A stretch of DNA of 64,000 nt from Vigna angularis (GCF_016808095.1 NC_068979.1:16584501-16648500), one strand, 5' to 3'; positions 1-11,342 are shown, numbered from the stretch's first letter. The notes: generated from the sequence alone by a model not told the origin. Numbers and translations: made by a program.

Positions 1-1
1 A

Positions 2-2962
2 CCTAAGGTCACTCAACATGAAGTCCTTTTAAACAAAAAGACTTTAATCAATACACTTCAAGTTGAACAACCTTCATATCTTCTTCTTTGTCAAGGGACA
101 CTTACATGCACATCTAGTGATTCAAAGACTTCAACTCCTTCTCCTTCCATTCAAAAACTTTTGAAAGAATTTGATGATCTATTCCCACAAGAAATTCCAA
201 AAGGGCTTCCACCCATAAGAGGAATTGAACATCAAATTGATTTCATTCCAGGGGCAATTCTTCCTAATAGGCCAGCCTATAGGACAAACCCCCAAGAAAC
301 TAAGGAGATTGAGACACAAGTCCAAGAGTTTCTCGATAAAGGCTTAGTTCAAAAAAGTCTAAGTCCATGTGCTGTACCAGTGTTGCTTGTACCAAAAAAA
401 GATGGGAAGTGGCGCATGTGTTGTGATTGTAGAGCTATCAACAACATCACAATCAAGTATAGACATCCCATTCCTAGGCTTGATGATATGTTGGATGAAT
501 TGCATGGAGCACAAATATTTTCAAAGGTAGATTTAAAAAGTGGCTATCACCAAATAAGAATTAAAGAAGGTGATGAATGGAAAACTGCCTTTAAGACCAA
601 GTTTGGATTATATGAATGGCTAGTTATGCCTTTTGGTCTTACAAATGCTCCAAGCACATTCATGAGACTTATGAATCATGTCCTTAGGGATTGCATTGGG
701 AAGTTTGTAGTTGTCTACTTTGATGACATCTTGGTATATAGTCAAAATTTGCAAACTCATGAAAATCATTTGAGAGTTGTTTTAACAATTCTTAGAAAAC
801 ACAAATTGTTTGCAAACTTTGACAAGTGTACCTTTTGTGTTGATAGTGTCATATTTCTTGGATTTGTGGTCACCAAAAATGGGGTTCATGTGGACCCAGA
901 AAAAATAAAGGCCATCCAAGATTGGCCTCCTCCAAAGAATGTAGGAGAAGTAAGGAGCTTCCATGGGTTGGCAAGTTTTTATAGAAGATTTATTCCTAAC
1001 TTCTCTAGTCTTGCTTCACCCCTCAATGAGTTGGTGAAAAAAGATGTTACATTCCATTGGGGGGATAAACAACAAAAGGCTTTTGAGCTACTAAAAGAGA
1101 AGCTCACACAAGCACCCATTCTAGCTTTGCCAAATTTTTCCAAAACTTTTGAGCTAGAATGTGATGCTTCAGGATTTGGCATAGGTGTAGTATTATTACA
1201 AGAAGGACACCCAATTGCATACTTTAGTGAAAAACTTCATGGTGCCTCTTGTAATTACCCCACCTATGACAAAGAACTATATGCACTTGTGAGGGCTCTT
1301 CAAACTTGGGAACATTACCTTGTTGCCAATGAGTTTATCATTCATAGTGATCATGAATCACTTAAGTATTTGAAGAACCAACACAAGTTACAAAAGAGGC
1401 ATGCTAAGTGGTTGGAATTCATTGAACAATTCACTTATGTTATTAAATACAAGAAAGGAAAATCCAATGTGGTGGCTGATGCTTTGTCAAGAAAAATTAA
1501 TCTATTAGCCACATTGGGAGCTCAAATTCTTGGATTTAATAACATTCTTGAATTATATTCCCAAGATCTTGATTTTGCTCATATCTATGAGGAATGTCTC
1601 AATAAGCCTCAAGGAGGATTCTATGTGAAAGAGGGGTATCTTTTTAAAGAAGGAAAAATTTGCATTCCCCAAGGTTCACATAGAAAACTCCTTGTTAAAG
1701 AGACACATGAGGGAGGATTAATGGGGCATTTTGGGGTAGAAAAGACCCTTGGCATGTTGAAAGAAAAATTCTTTTGGCCTCACATGAGAAGGGATGTTCA
1801 AAGGCATTGCTTTAAGTGTATAACTTGTTTAGAAGCTAAATCTAAATCAATGCCTCATGGACTGTATACTCCTTTGAATGTTGCTTCCACCCCTTGGGAA
1901 GAGATAAGTATGGATTTTGTGTTAGCTCTTCCTAAAACTTCTAGGGGTTTTGATTCTATCTTTGTGGTGGTAGATAGATTTAGCAAAATGGCTCATTTTA
2001 TACCTTGCCACAAAGTAGATGATGCAAGCAACATTGCAAAGTTATTCTTTAGAGATGTGGTTAAACTTCATGGGTTACCTAAAGTAATAGTTTCGGATAG
2101 AGATACAAAATTTCTTAGTCACTTTTGGCGGACCTTATGGTCTAGATTAGGGACTAAGTTATCTTTTTCTACTACTTGCCATCCTCAAACAGATGGTCAA
2201 ACTGAAGTAGTCAATAGATCTCTTTCCACTTTACTAAGGGTAGTCCTTAAAGGAAATCACAAATCTTGGGATGAGTACCTACCTCATGTTGAGTTTGCCT
2301 ACAATAGAGTAGTTCATGGAACTACTAAATTGTCTCCTTTTGAAGTTGTTTATGGTTTTAATCCTTTGACACCCATGGATTTAATACCCCTTCCAAATTC
2401 TATTGATTTTGTTCATCAAGATGGGGTATCTAAATCTAAATTTATCAAAGATTTACATCAAAGGGTTAAAATTCAAATTCAACAACAAAATGAGAAATAT
2501 GCCAAGAAACATAATAAGGGCAAGAAAGAGTTGATCTTCAATGAAGGAGATTTAGTTTGGATTCATCTTAGAAAGGAAAGATTTCCTCAACTAAGAAAAT
2601 CCAAACTCAATCCTAGAGGAGATGGACCCTTTAGAGTGATCAGGAGGATTAATAACAATGCATATCAACTTGATCTTCCTCCTGAATATGGTGTTCATGC
2701 TACCTTCAATATATCTGATCTTAAACCTTTTGCAGGATTTGATAGTGAAGATGAAGATCTTTTGGATTTGAGGGCAAATCCTTCTCAAGAGGGAGGGGAT
2801 GATACAAGAAGGTCTAACACCATAGGACCCATCACAAGAGGAATGGCCAAAAAGCTCCAAGATGAATATTCTCCTCAAGGTCAAGTACTATTTGCTATCT
2901 TTGGATGGAAAATTGGAGAACAAGAAGATATGCCAAATCTGCCAAAACATGGAGAAGGGTAA
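2..2962 (+). CDS. pol: CRM pol polyprotein (RT-RNase H-integrase), 5' partial
   Basis: The frame is open from base 2 to the TAA at 2960-2962, so the true N-terminus is left of the window and the TTG at 161 is not a real start. Counting from 161, RT spans about residues 50-230 with the catalytic YFDD at 186-189. RNase H spans about 325-450 with an ECDASG motif, HSDHE and a terminal ADALSR. An integrase HHCC zinc-binding region follows near 515-570 (CITC as its cysteine pair), then the core with Asp in SMDF, Asp in VSDRD and Glu in GQTEV. The tail carries [11 protein letters not shown] and GPITRG, typical of CRM integrases, which target centromeric chromatin. No stop or frameshift is seen in this part, so the copy is comparatively young or well preserved. 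Product: reverse transcription and integration of the element. Confidence 0.88.
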   Translation, partial: PKVTQHEVLLNKKTLINTLQVEQPSYLLLCQGTLTCTSSDSKTSTPSPSIQKLLKEFDDLFPQEIPKGLPPIRGIEHQIDFIPGAILPNRPAYRTNPQETKEIETQVQEFLDKGLVQKSLSPCAVPVLLVPKKDGKWRMCCDCRAINNITIKYRHPIPRLDDMLDELHGAQIFSKVDLKSGYHQIRIKEGDEWKTAFKTKFGLYEWLVMPFGLTNAPSTFMRLMNHVLRDCIGKFVVVYFDDILVYSQNLQTHENHLRVVLTILRKHKLFANFDKCTFCVDSVIFLGFVVTKNGVHVDPEKIKAIQDWPPPKNVGEVRSFHGLASFYRRFIPNFSSLASPLNELVKKDVTFHWGDKQQKAFELLKEKLTQAPILALPNFSKTFELECDASGFGIGVVLLQEGHPIAYFSEKLHGASCNYPTYDKELYALVRALQTWEHYLVANEFIIHSDHESLKYLKNQHKLQKRHAKWLEFIEQFTYVIKYKKGKSNVVADALSRKINLLATLGAQILGFNNILELYSQDLDFAHIYEECLNKPQGGFYVKEGYLFKEGKICIPQGSHRKLLVKETHEGGLMGHFGVEKTLGMLKEKFFWPHMRRDVQRHCFKCITCLEAKSKSMPHGLYTPLNVASTPWEEISMDFVLALPKTSRGFDSIFVVVDRFSKMAHFIPCHKVDDASNIAKLFFRDVVKLHGLPKVIVSDRDTKFLSHFWRTLWSRLGTKLSFSTTCHPQTDGQTEVVNRSLSTLLRVVLKGNHKSWDEYLPHVEFAYNRVVHGTTKLSPFEVVYGFNPLTPMDLIPLPNSIDFVHQDGVSKSKFIKDLHQRVKIQIQQQNEKYAKKHNKGKKELIFNEGDLVWIHLRKERFPQLRKSKLNPRGDGPFRVIRRINNNAYQLDLPPEYGVHATFNISDLKPFAGFDSEDEDLLDLRANPSQEGGDDTRRSNTIGPITRGMAKKLQDEYSPQGQVLFAIFGWKIGEQEDMPNLPKHGEG
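2787..2799 (+). other. CRM polypurine tract
   Basis: The run AAGAGGGAGGGGA lies immediately before the LTR start TGATAC and inside the pol frame, where it encodes part of QEGG. It would prime plus-strand DNA synthesis. Its position inside the coding frame is a known habit of CRM elements. Confidence 0.8.
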
Positions 2963-3498
2963 AAAGGACATTTCTATACAAGAAGGGGTGTACTTATCCT
3001 TCTATGGGGGCTGCATTAGTAATTGTTTTTCTTCACATAAAACTCAATTTTCACGTGTTTTAGAAGCTAAACATGTAGCACATGGGTCCAGATCTGCAAC
3101 GTGAAAATTGCTTGCTTAAAGCCTTGAGATTAATCTATAAAATCTCATAGGAAAAGCTTGTAAATCACTTTTGGATTGTAGTAAAGAATTTCTGCTGAAA
3201 TGTCTAGCAAATTCCTTCTCCAAGAGTCACTTCTTAGCTTGATCTCCATTGCAACTTCTTCCACTCTAGGAAGCCTTCTGAGTTGTTAATCATCTCTCCA
3301 AGCTAGCCTCCATCTCCATTCACCATAAGCACCAACAATCCGCTGCCACACCTCCAAAGATCCCATCCAGAAATTTCAAGTCTGCACAACAATCTGCAGC
3401 TGCTACCGCCACTGCTACCTTGGTTTCAGCTGTCTTCCAAGTCTCCCTGCATCTCCAATCTCACGGCTCTGCTTCTCTACATCTCCTAGGATGTATCA
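2800..3498 (+). repeat. CRM 3' LTR (699 bp)
   Basis: It starts TGATAC directly after the polypurine tract and ends GTATCA, giving a perfect 6-bp terminal inverted repeat. The last 54 codons of pol lie within it. The region 3100-3480 is C/T-rich and likely R/U5. Confidence 0.82.
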
Positions 3499-3639
3499 CA
3501 TTTTTTCATGTAACAGCAGATAGGTCAAGAGGGAAGTCCTACACCGAGGAAGACTCATTTATTTGAGGATGACCCTCTTGGTGCGTTAGACGAGCTTGTT
3601 AAAATCGTTTCAAATGCGTCGATGAATGTACACTGGGAT

Positions 3640-4674
3640 TCTACTACATTTTGAAGAAAAACTCAGATCCCATTGTACTTGCATCATCAAGATGTTAGGG
3701 AGCTTGCGTCGGGGAGAGAAGAAATTAATATTACACTCATTCAGCTGTGGATGATGTAAGTTTATGCAAACTTTTTTATATAATTATTTTTTATCAAGTT
3801 ACTTATATCAGATTATTTCTTCATTTTAGGTATATGTTTGATGTTAGTAACAAGAAGGGGTTCAACGATGTATATGGGTTCATTGACCCCTCTATGACTC
3901 ATGAAAGAAATAAATTTGATGATATCCAAACATACATCACCACCTGCTTTGGAATGGGGAACGAGATATATTTTCTCCCTTATATACATGGGTAAGTGAA
4001 ATTTGTGAACTTTAAAGTTTCATTTATTAATTTTGGTACATGACAATGAAGTTATTACAAATTTCAGGTGTCATTGGCAGCTACTTGTGATCTCCATACC
4101 GGAGGACACTACTGTCTGGTTTTGTTCATTGCATAGGTCTCCTCCCAGCCCTCTTAGATATTAGTAGATTGGTAAGAACCTCAATGTTTCAACTTTCTTT
4201 GTTGTATAAATGTATGCTAAAACAATTTTTTTTAATAGTTTCCTTGCAACACATATGATGTTATCTGGGAGATCTACTGCTACAGCTAAAAAACTTGCAT
4301 GGGTTGCCCTTAAGGTTTGGTATTTTAGTCCATACTTTGTTACATTTGGTTCCATTCAAATGATGTTACTTAACATTTTATACTTATGATGATATATTGT
4401 AGTGTAATAGACAAACGGGGTCATATGAATGTGGTTACTACGTCATGTTTTGGATGATGACCATTATTCGTGCACATTACACCAATGGATGGGAAACGAT
4501 AATATTTAGGTTTGAATTTTATTTTGTCTATAGTTTAGATTTCATATACACTAATTGAAATCATTGTGTTTTATGCAGAGATTCAATAGGACTGCTCCAA
4601 TTCCAGAGAAGTCACTTGAAGTCGTGAGCAAAGCACTAGCTAAATATGTAATTCAATTATATAATAGTATGTAG
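3640..4674 (+). pseudogene. Ulp1-like (C48) cysteine protease of CACTA element, C-terminal exons
   Basis: Exons can be followed by eye. The first carries INITLIQLWMM and ends at 3755. Intron 1 is 3756-3829 (GTAAGT...TTTTAG). Exon 2 encodes YMFDVSNKKGFNDVYGFIDP and ends near 3991 at another GTAAGT. The next exon has the catalytic-His motif CHWQLLVI followed by VWFCSLH. A later exon has NRQTGSYECGYYVM, containing the catalytic Cys, and the last ends at TAG 4672-4674. This is the C-terminal catalytic domain of Ulp1/SENP-type de-SUMOylating proteases that many plant CACTA elements carry beside their transposase. An in-frame stop lies in the exon near 3690 (before ELASGREE), and the Asp expected after the His is not obvious. 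The N-terminal part is missing. Role in transposition is not established. Confidence 0.72.
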
Positions 4675-4916
4675 TAGATATTAGGATATAATAAGTTCTA
4701 AGTTTATGTTTCTAAGTTCTTTTATAATTTTCTACATTATTATTAGTTTAACTTTGTACATTGCATTGATTTATGCTTCAAACTTGATTTATGAATAAAT
4801 TGTATTGATTTATGCTTCTAAGAAGTTGATTTATGATTCCATTGAATGTATTTATTTTTTAATATAATTTTCATTCAAAATATATGTTTCTGGATTATTC
4901 TAGACTGTTCTGGCTG

Positions 4917-4919
<3 letters not shown>

Positions 4920-4985
<66 letters not shown>
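4920..4985. repeat. (TA)n microsatellite
   Basis: About 33 perfect TA dinucleotides between the protease stop and the subterminal repeat region of the CACTA element. Confidence 0.95.
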
Positions 4986-4988
<3 letters not shown>

Positions 4989-5054
4989 GGTCTGTTTCTG
5001 TAGTTGGGAATGTAGCAGAAACAGACCTCATTTAAAAAAATAAAAATAAAAATA

Positions 5055-5342
5055 GGCTATACTGCCTCAGTTAGGGTTACAATCGAGGCAATAGAGGGGA
5101 GATACTACCTCGGTTCAGAAGGAACCGAGGCATAAAGTCCTACGCAAAAAAAAATAAAAAAATCAAAACTTCTACTGCTTCGGTTAGGGATGAACTGAGG
5201 CAGTATCCTACCATTTTATGCCTCGGTTTACACCCAAGGCAAAAAGTAGTAGACTATTTGCCTCGCCTGAATATGCCTCGGTTCTGGAACCGTTGCCTAT
5301 GAGCAAAAATAACCGTTGTCATTTTCCCTGACTGCACTAGTG
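5055..5342 (+). repeat. CACTA subterminal repeats and terminus
   Basis: Repeated short motifs CCTCGGTT or AACCGAGG occur in both orientations at irregular spacing (for example near 5110, 5132, 5221 and 5274). They are followed by AACCGTTGTCATTTTCCC and the terminus at 5334-5342. In CACTA elements such subterminal repeats bind the TNPA-like protein. The same motif and end sequence recur in the element at 49480-51258. Confidence 0.72.
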
Positions 5343-5349
5343 TGAGTGC

Positions 5350-7788
5350 ATAGTTGTAAAGAAGAAACCATTTCCTCCAAGGATGAAAGATCTAGCAAGT
5401 TTTACCATTCCGTGCATTATAGGGAAGGAAAAGATAAGGAAAGCACTACTTGATTTAGGATCAAGTGTCAATTTGATGCCTTTATCTATACTTGAGCGAA
5501 TTGGAGATCTTAAAGTTAAGCCAACAGAGATATGAATTTGAAAATAGTGGATGGATCTTCAAAGAAGCCTTGTGGTGTAGTAGAAGATGTTATGGTTTGT
5601 GTAGGCAAACTACAATTCTTGGTGGACTTTGTGGTGATGAAGGTGGAGGATGAAAGGATTCCTGTTATTCTTGGAAGACCGTTTATGAAAACGGTCAAGG
5701 TCATCATTAATGTAGATGAAGGAATGATAGTGCTTCAGGACCAAGAAGAAAGGGTGGTTGTTGATGTCTTCAAAGAAGAGCAGCAACTACAAAAGGAAGA
5801 GGCTAGTCATAAAGCTACATGTCAAGATGTCACCATGACTAGATCTAAAGATGCAAAGCCGAACTTCAAAGGTCAAAATTGTTTCTTGTCACAGGTTAGG
5901 GAAGAAGAAAAAGATGGCAAAGGAAGGACGGTTCATGATGACTTGATGCAAGCACAACCCAAACTTGGTAACCATTTAAGATTCAAGAACAAATTGTGGG
6001 TTGTAAAAGATTGTTGAGAGGGTCGCACCTCACACAAAAGTTGTTTGCAAAATTAATGCAGTATACTACTAGGAAGTGACTCCTAGGTCGTCTCTCAAGG
6101 ACCAATTTGGGTTCAGTCTCAGATCAAACACGTAGTGGGGGGGGGGGGGGTTTGTGAAAGTTTTGTTTTTGATGCGGAAAAATTAAAATGAACTAAATTA
6201 AAACACAAACATAAACACGGATGTGAACACAAGATTAAAACAGTTGATCACTTAAGCTAACATCGTAACTAAAATATCACAACCAAGAAAAATACAGAAC
6301 ATTAAAATGAAAAGTGCTTTCACCAAATTAAAAGTGCAACATTGAGCTAAAGAATTAAATGCAAACTGAGAATGGCGGGCAATTGAAATGAATGCTTAAA
6401 GAAATTTAACATTAAATGCTTGAAGAAGTAAAGAAAACTAAAACTGTCACTCCAATGCACCGTGTGCCTCCAAAATCAATCACCTCATTAGCCCTTATGC
6501 CGAACGTATTAAAAGAAAGAAATAAAAATGCTCCCAATGTTGAATCACCGTTCTAACCTCTAAAGAAAGAAAAGAAAAGTAGATTCCCCTACTGCTGCAA
6601 TAAAATCCGAATTCCATTCCTAGGTCGTAGCACCCCTTTCCAAGTGAATGAGCTCCCTTATCAATTTGCAACACAACTACGACCTAGGAATGAAATTTAA
6701 ATTCAGCTTGTGTAACCACTTGAATGTTATAGGTGAATAAGGAAATGTATCTACTGCCTTGAGATGCAACGCGTCAGCAAACTATAATAAAAAGAAAATG
6801 CAACGACGAATGAAATTTCAACACCAAGCAGCGGAAATAAAATTCCAATTCAGCTAAGGAAAGAACTTGAATTGCAAGATAAATCAATGCTAGCAAAATT
6901 GCAATGATGAGCTAATAAAATAAAGGTACATTCCAGCTGAAGAAGAAAAATAGAACAACATTCAAACTAATAAAAGAAATGAAAACCCATTGCAGTGGGA
7001 ATGGCATTAAAAGAAAACACGTTAATCAATGAAATAAAACAAAATGAGTGAGCTAACATGTGGAGTATATAAATCCTTCTAGGTCCAAGCGTGATCTAAT
7101 AAAACCCAAACCGTGTGCACCGCGTAAGCAAATAAAAGAAATGAGCTTCTAAATGACCAGCAAACTGAGAATGGGAGTGAGCTGCTTGCGATTGAAAATC
7201 AAGGTACTTCTTCTTCCATGAGCAAAATGTAGAATGCATTTGTGTGCCCTCCTCTCAGCTACTGGATGCGTGAAGGCTACTAGGCGCTCCCCATTTGGGC
7301 CGTGGCTTCTTTGTGCACACCCGATGCTGCCATCCGTGTGGTGTTGCTGGATGCACCTCCTAATCTCTCTAAGCTTGCTGGATGGGAGCTGCTGGACGTT
7401 AGCTGGGCCAAACACGTGTGATGCTCCCTTTTTGATTTCAAACCCAAATGAGCGTGCACCTCCTTGCAGCCTTTGCTGTCCGTGAGTGCTTTCTTTCTTC
7501 CAGCACCCCCTTCTTCCTCTCATTTAACCTTCAAATGTCCCAAATTGTATCCAACAATTTCCCTACAATTAATAATGCAAATAATTAGCTCAAATAATTC
7601 AAATTAATTAAAATAAGAATTTTTGGTCAAATTAAGCACAATTAGCAAAAACGGAAAAATACCGGACATTTAAGCACAATTCCCTGATTAAATTCGGTAC
7701 AATAAGCTAAGTGAAATTGAGAAAATATTGACTCATCAAAGATTATAAAGAGAATGGAGTAATAGAGATAGAATTTAAACTTTACTAG
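5350..7788 (+). pseudogene. A0 gag-protease remnant, split by solo LTR
   Basis: Frame from about 5350 encodes an Athila-type linker and aspartic protease with the active-site motif ALLDLGSSVNLMP. It then shifts frame near 5527-5536, where two extra bases follow the VKPTE codons, and continues to 6011 with ILGRPFMKT and the conserved tail NKLWVVKD. The solo LTR 6012-7738 interrupts the tail. Coding resumes at 7741 (YKENGVIEIE) and ends at TAG 7786-7788. The corresponding tail in A2 has the same wording without the insertion, which confirms the join. No RT follows. The protease would mature Gag; here it is broken. Confidence 0.78.
6012..7738 (-). repeat. Solo LTR of family X (1727 bp), TSD AAGAT
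   Basis: The minus strand reads TGATGAGTCAATATTTTCTC... to ...CTCAACA. AAGAT is present at 6007-6011 and 7739-7743. It is related to the LTRs of the gag-only X element at 56855-62120 (shared block with GGAAGTGACTCCTAGGTCGT). A 12-13 base G run lies near 6138. No internal region is present, so it arose by LTR-LTR recombination. The ORFs at 7149-7523 are LTR sequence, not genes. Confidence 0.85.
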
Positions 7789-8100
7789 GCCAAGCTAGTG
7801 ACGTTAAAAGAGCGTTTGCTGGGAGGCATCCCAGTGATTTAAAAACATTGGTTTCTTTAGTTTTTATTTTTGGTTAATGTAACTTTATAAACTTTGGACA
7901 ATTTTGTATGTTGTGACTTTTGGTTATAACATCTACTGATGGATGCTAGGTGGTTAAGTATCTACTGAAGGATACTAGGTTTGTTACACCTACTGATGGG
8001 TGTTGGTAAGAAAGGTTTGCACCTACTGATGGGTGTTGGTGGATTTTGGGTCAGGCTCGTGACGTTAAACAAGCGCTACCTGGGAGGCAACCCAGTTGAT
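7788..8100 (+). repeat. Hairpin motif pair flanking short tandem repeats (A0)
   Basis: Two related motifs, GCTAGTGACGTTAAAAGAGCG (near 7794) and GCTCGTGACGTTAAACAAGCG (near 8053), are each followed by a stem-loop of the form CTGGGAGGCAACCCAG. Between them lie degenerate repeats of ATCTACTGATGGATGCTAGGT and ACCTACTGATGGGTGTTGG (7929-8045). The same arrangement occurs in A2, A3 and A4; A1 has only one motif, after integrase. The function is unknown; the conservation suggests an RNA-level signal. Confidence 0.7.
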
Positions 8101-9028
8101 TTACTTCATTTTGTATGTTTATTTTGATTCTGCTTTAGTTGCATGATAGGGATTAAATGTTAGAGTGTTGAGAGAACTTAAATGCTTGAAGTGTGTGTAA
8201 GAGGCATGAGTATAGGGCACCTAGGGTGAGCTAGGAAGAAGGAGAAGAAGTCACGCAGATGCTGCTCAACGGTAATTTCCGCTGAGCGGTAATACTGTAG
8301 ACTTGGGGTTTTACTGTTTAGTGCATTTGGGCTCAGCGGGAGTAGGGTCCATTAAGGTATTTTTATATCCTAGGGTGTAGTTTTGCTTCTATTTTCAGAT
8401 CTACCTCTTCACACACACTCTCAAGCATTTTTCTAAGAGTTCTCTCCACTTTTCCCTCTTCCCCCTTTACAAAATCTCTCTTTCACCCACTTTCGCACTA
8501 GGGTTCCATCTAAGTTTTGGTTTAGTGAGAGCACTTCAATTGGGGGCTGATTTCTTCAAATTTCTAAAGCATTTTCATTCATCTAGCATCTCCACCCAAG
8601 TAAGTTCAAGCAATTTTAATTCTAGGGTTCTTGAAAGCATGGATTGATATGAACTTAGTAATTTAAGCATGATTCTTTAGGGATTTTGATTTTTATGCAT
8701 GATTCGATGAGTTAATTGCTATTTGAACCGATTAAAATGCTTGATTTGGGCCTAGAACTAAGAAGATTGCATAGGGGTGGAGAATAGGACTTTCAAAAAG
8801 AGATTTTGAAAAATCTGCAGAATCGCCGCTCAGCAGAAATTTCGCCTAAGCGCGATTTTGATAGAGTTGCTTTTATGCTTCCTTTGCTTGCTGGTTGGAT
8901 GTGCAGGTTGCGTTGAGGGGCTCTGTTTTCCCTCAGCGGTGGTTTGGCATGGTTTTGGGGTGCTATTTGTTGTTTACTAATGATTAAAAACATGTCTTTT
9001 GGTTTTATGAATTATGTTTGATGTAGGG
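8101..9028 (+). promoter_or_regulatory. ORF3 leader of A0: TATA-like box, 5' UTR, intron
   Basis: A TATA-like box (TTTTTATATCC, near 8360-8370) follows an ATTAAGG context. A C/T-rich leader comes next, then a good donor (CCCAA/GTAAGT, intron from 8600) and an acceptor (GATGTAG at 9021-9026) just before the ORF3 ATG at 9029. CCGCTGAGCGG-like palindromes lie near 8270-8340 and 8823-8850. The same layout appears upstream of ORF3 in A2 and A4, so this may be an internal promoter and leader intron. That is inference from conservation. Confidence 0.5.
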
Positions 9029-10168
9029 ATGGCCTCCTCTTCAAGCAAGAGATTCAAGACTACTGCTTCAAAGAGGAAGGATAGGGAACCAGAACACACC
9101 CATTCTAGCAAGTTCCTTTCTCGCAAGCATGAGAAGCACTTCAAGATTGTCCAAGATAGGAGGCTCCTAATTGAAAGGAAAGCTGGACTGATTCCTAATT
9201 TTGCTCCATAGTTTGGAGAGCAATTGGTGAGCAGGAATTGGAGGAGATTAGCCACATACCCTGCACCAGCTAACATAGCAGTGGTAAAAGAATTTTACAC
9301 CAATGCAAGGAGGTTGGGTAATCATCCTGATGAAGCCTACTTGAGCTATGTTAGAGGCCACGCGATTCGGTATGATCCTGATTCTATCAATAGATTTTTA
9401 GATACTGAATGGGTTGGTGAGGAATGTCAGTTCGCTCTCTACATTGAGGAATGAACTAATTTTGATGATGTGGAGAGTGTTCTATGTTTACTTGGAGGAC
9501 ACTTCAAGAGAAATAGAAATGGTGCAGTGGTTAACATTAGGAGGACTGATTTGACTCCTTTAGCAAAGTATTGGATGACATTCTCTCATGCCAACATTCA
9601 GCCATGCTCCCATGTTTAACAAATCACTGTCAGCAGGGCACTTCTTCTATACTATGTGATCAGAGATATGAGCATTAACATTGGCCAGGTGATAGCCAAT
9701 GAGATTCAAATGTGTGTCAACACTATGAACAACAAGTCACCTTTGGGACATCCCTCCTTGATTACACACCTATGTGAGGTAGTTGGGGTGAATACTTCTG
9801 CCCCACCGTTTGAGAGGCCGAGAAAAGCTATTGATGAGGCCTACTACAAACAATACTGTGGAGGTGAGGAGGCAGCTCAGCAAGTTCCACCACGCCGTCC
9901 TCATAGAGGCAGAGGACAAGCATAAAGTCAGACATCTGTAGAGACTCATGAGGCAGAACCATTTCAGATGAGGGACATGTACATGTCTCTTATAGAGGCC
10001 CAGATGTAATCCATCCACATAGGGTAGGTGGCCACAGCTGAGATGATCATTGGGATGTATGATACACCCCCAGCACACAGGTGGACTATGGATGAGTTGA
10101 ATAACGTGGTGGCATGGCCAGGGGAGCACGCCCAGATGACATCACAGGCTGATGAGGAGCTGAGATAA
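9029..10168 (+). pseudogene. ORF3, plant-transposon-protein-like (A0 copy)
   Basis: The protein starts MASSSSKRFKT with a basic, nuclear-signal-like N-terminus (TASKRKDREP). It continues with RNWRRLATYPAPANIAVVKEFYTNA..., VRGHAIRYDPDSINRFL and a middle region ending PPFERPRKA. That pattern matches the 'putative plant transposon protein' domain (Pfam Transposase_32 type), often found in Athila-related elements; its biochemical role is unknown. In-frame stops occur at about 9209, 9452, 9617, 9923 and further on, and the acidic C-terminal tail seen in A2 is missing (TAA at 10166-10168). The start was chosen at 9029 because a splice acceptor lies just upstream and the A2 and A4 copies align there. 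Confidence 0.72.
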
Positions 10169-11342
10169 CATTTACTGATGGATGCTATCAGTACTAGAGC
10201 AAGATCTTTTCTATCTTTCGTTTTGTACTGTTGAACTTATTTACTTTGGTTTTTAGAATAGGGTTTGATGTATTCAATTTGAAATTTTGTCTGTTATGAT
10301 GGTTTGCTTGTGACTTTTGTGTGATAAGTAATGCTTGATGATGCTTTGATATTGATTGATGTTGAGATATGCATACTATATGTTGAGATACAGGTGGTTC
10401 ACAAGCTTTGTGAACAAATGCATGATGTTGTGATTATCATTATGATGCTAAGCATGATGTGTATGTGGGATGGTTAAATGAGCCTATATGTGAGGTTTTG
10501 AGATCCAGAGTTTTGATTGAATGCTATTACATTGAAAGTATGAATGACTTTGCCTAGGTTTTCTATGATTGAATCACTTGCTTGTATGTGTCATATGATC
10601 AAGGCCATTTGTTGGTAACCCCTTTTAGCCAAAATGCATGATTTTAGCCCATTAAAAGAGAACACTATGTGTTCTATCCTTTGAACCTTTAGCCTTGAAC
10701 ATGATTTGAAAAGCTTTACCTTGAGTTGAGTTGAACATGTATTGCAGTATTGATAAATGTTCAAGTTTGGGGTTGTTGGGAAGTTTAGAAAGGGAAAATA
10801 ACAAGCATTGAGCCAAGAGCTAAGCATGTGAAAATCAAAAGAAAAAGGAAGAAAAGAAAAAAGAGAAAGGCTCAATGCAAAAGAAAGTTGGGAAAAAGGA
10901 AGAATGGTTTTGTTTAGATGATTCACTTGACTCAAGGATTTTGTAATCTAGAAAAACCAATTTTCTTGTTAGCCCAGCCTCATTATAAGCCATTGAAAAG
11001 TCCTTGTGATGTCACTTGTGAATGAGTTTGATTGAGATTAAATGAAAGGCAAAGTTAATTCATGTGACATTGTGATAGTAGAGTGAATGAGTGACCTCTT
11101 ATACACTTGTGTGTTTGAGTGAAACATTCTTTTTCTAGTGTGGACAAATTCCATGAGCACATAATTTCATTTTTGCTTAGCTGATTGATCATTCATGAGA
11201 ATAGATTTGTTGGATTTTATGGAATTATGTGAACACTAAAGCATGTGTGCATCTTAACTAAATTCTTTGTGATAAGCTGATTTGAGTATTTACTTGTCTT
11301 GAGAAAAGAAGTTTTGAATGTGGTGAACCATTGTATGGATTG
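10169..11342 (+). other. A0 3' untranslated internal region
   Basis: Non-coding, alignable in sense with the 3' regions of A2 (20551-21829, minus), A3 (40694-41890) and A4 (28767-29988). It begins with a copy of the TACTGATGGATGCTATC unit seen between the hairpin motifs. It continues past the A1 insertion at 18495-18542. No credible gene. Confidence 0.6.

Larger units (their letters stand above)
1..3498 (+). mobile_element. CRM-type Ty3/gypsy element, 3' part
   Basis: This is the right-hand part of a centromeric (CRM clade) chromovirus, entering from the left window edge. It contains the protease-RT linker, RT, RNase H, integrase and the complete 3' LTR. CRM identity rests on overall similarity of the RT and integrase, the C-terminal pattern with a GPITRG-type motif, and the polypurine tract lying inside the coding frame. 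The 5' LTR, gag and protease are outside the window, so the target duplication cannot be checked. It sits directly against the Ulp1-protease gene of a CACTA element at 3499, which suggests insertion into that transposon. Confidence 0.85.
3499..5342 (+). mobile_element. CACTA transposon, 3' part
   Basis: The right end of a CACTA (En/Spm) element. It holds the 3' exons of a Ulp1-like protease gene, an AT microsatellite, a subterminal region of repeated CCTCGGTT/AACCGAGG motifs, and the terminus GCACTAGTG at 5334-5342 (inverted CACTAGTGC). The left end is missing, being either beyond the CRM insertion or lost. To its right, an Athila gag-PR frame starts abruptly, so the CACTA probably inserted into that element. 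The flanking 3-bp duplication cannot be checked. Confidence 0.75.

Noticed and set aside
4846..5043. 65-codon ORF with Ile-Tyr repeats
   Set aside because: Translation of the (TA)n microsatellite.
7149..7523. ORFs on both strands within 6012-7738
   Set aside because: Inside a solo LTR with exact target duplication; no protein family features.
7929..8045. CRISPR-like array
   Set aside because: Short degenerate tandem repeats without unique spacers, in a plant retroelement.
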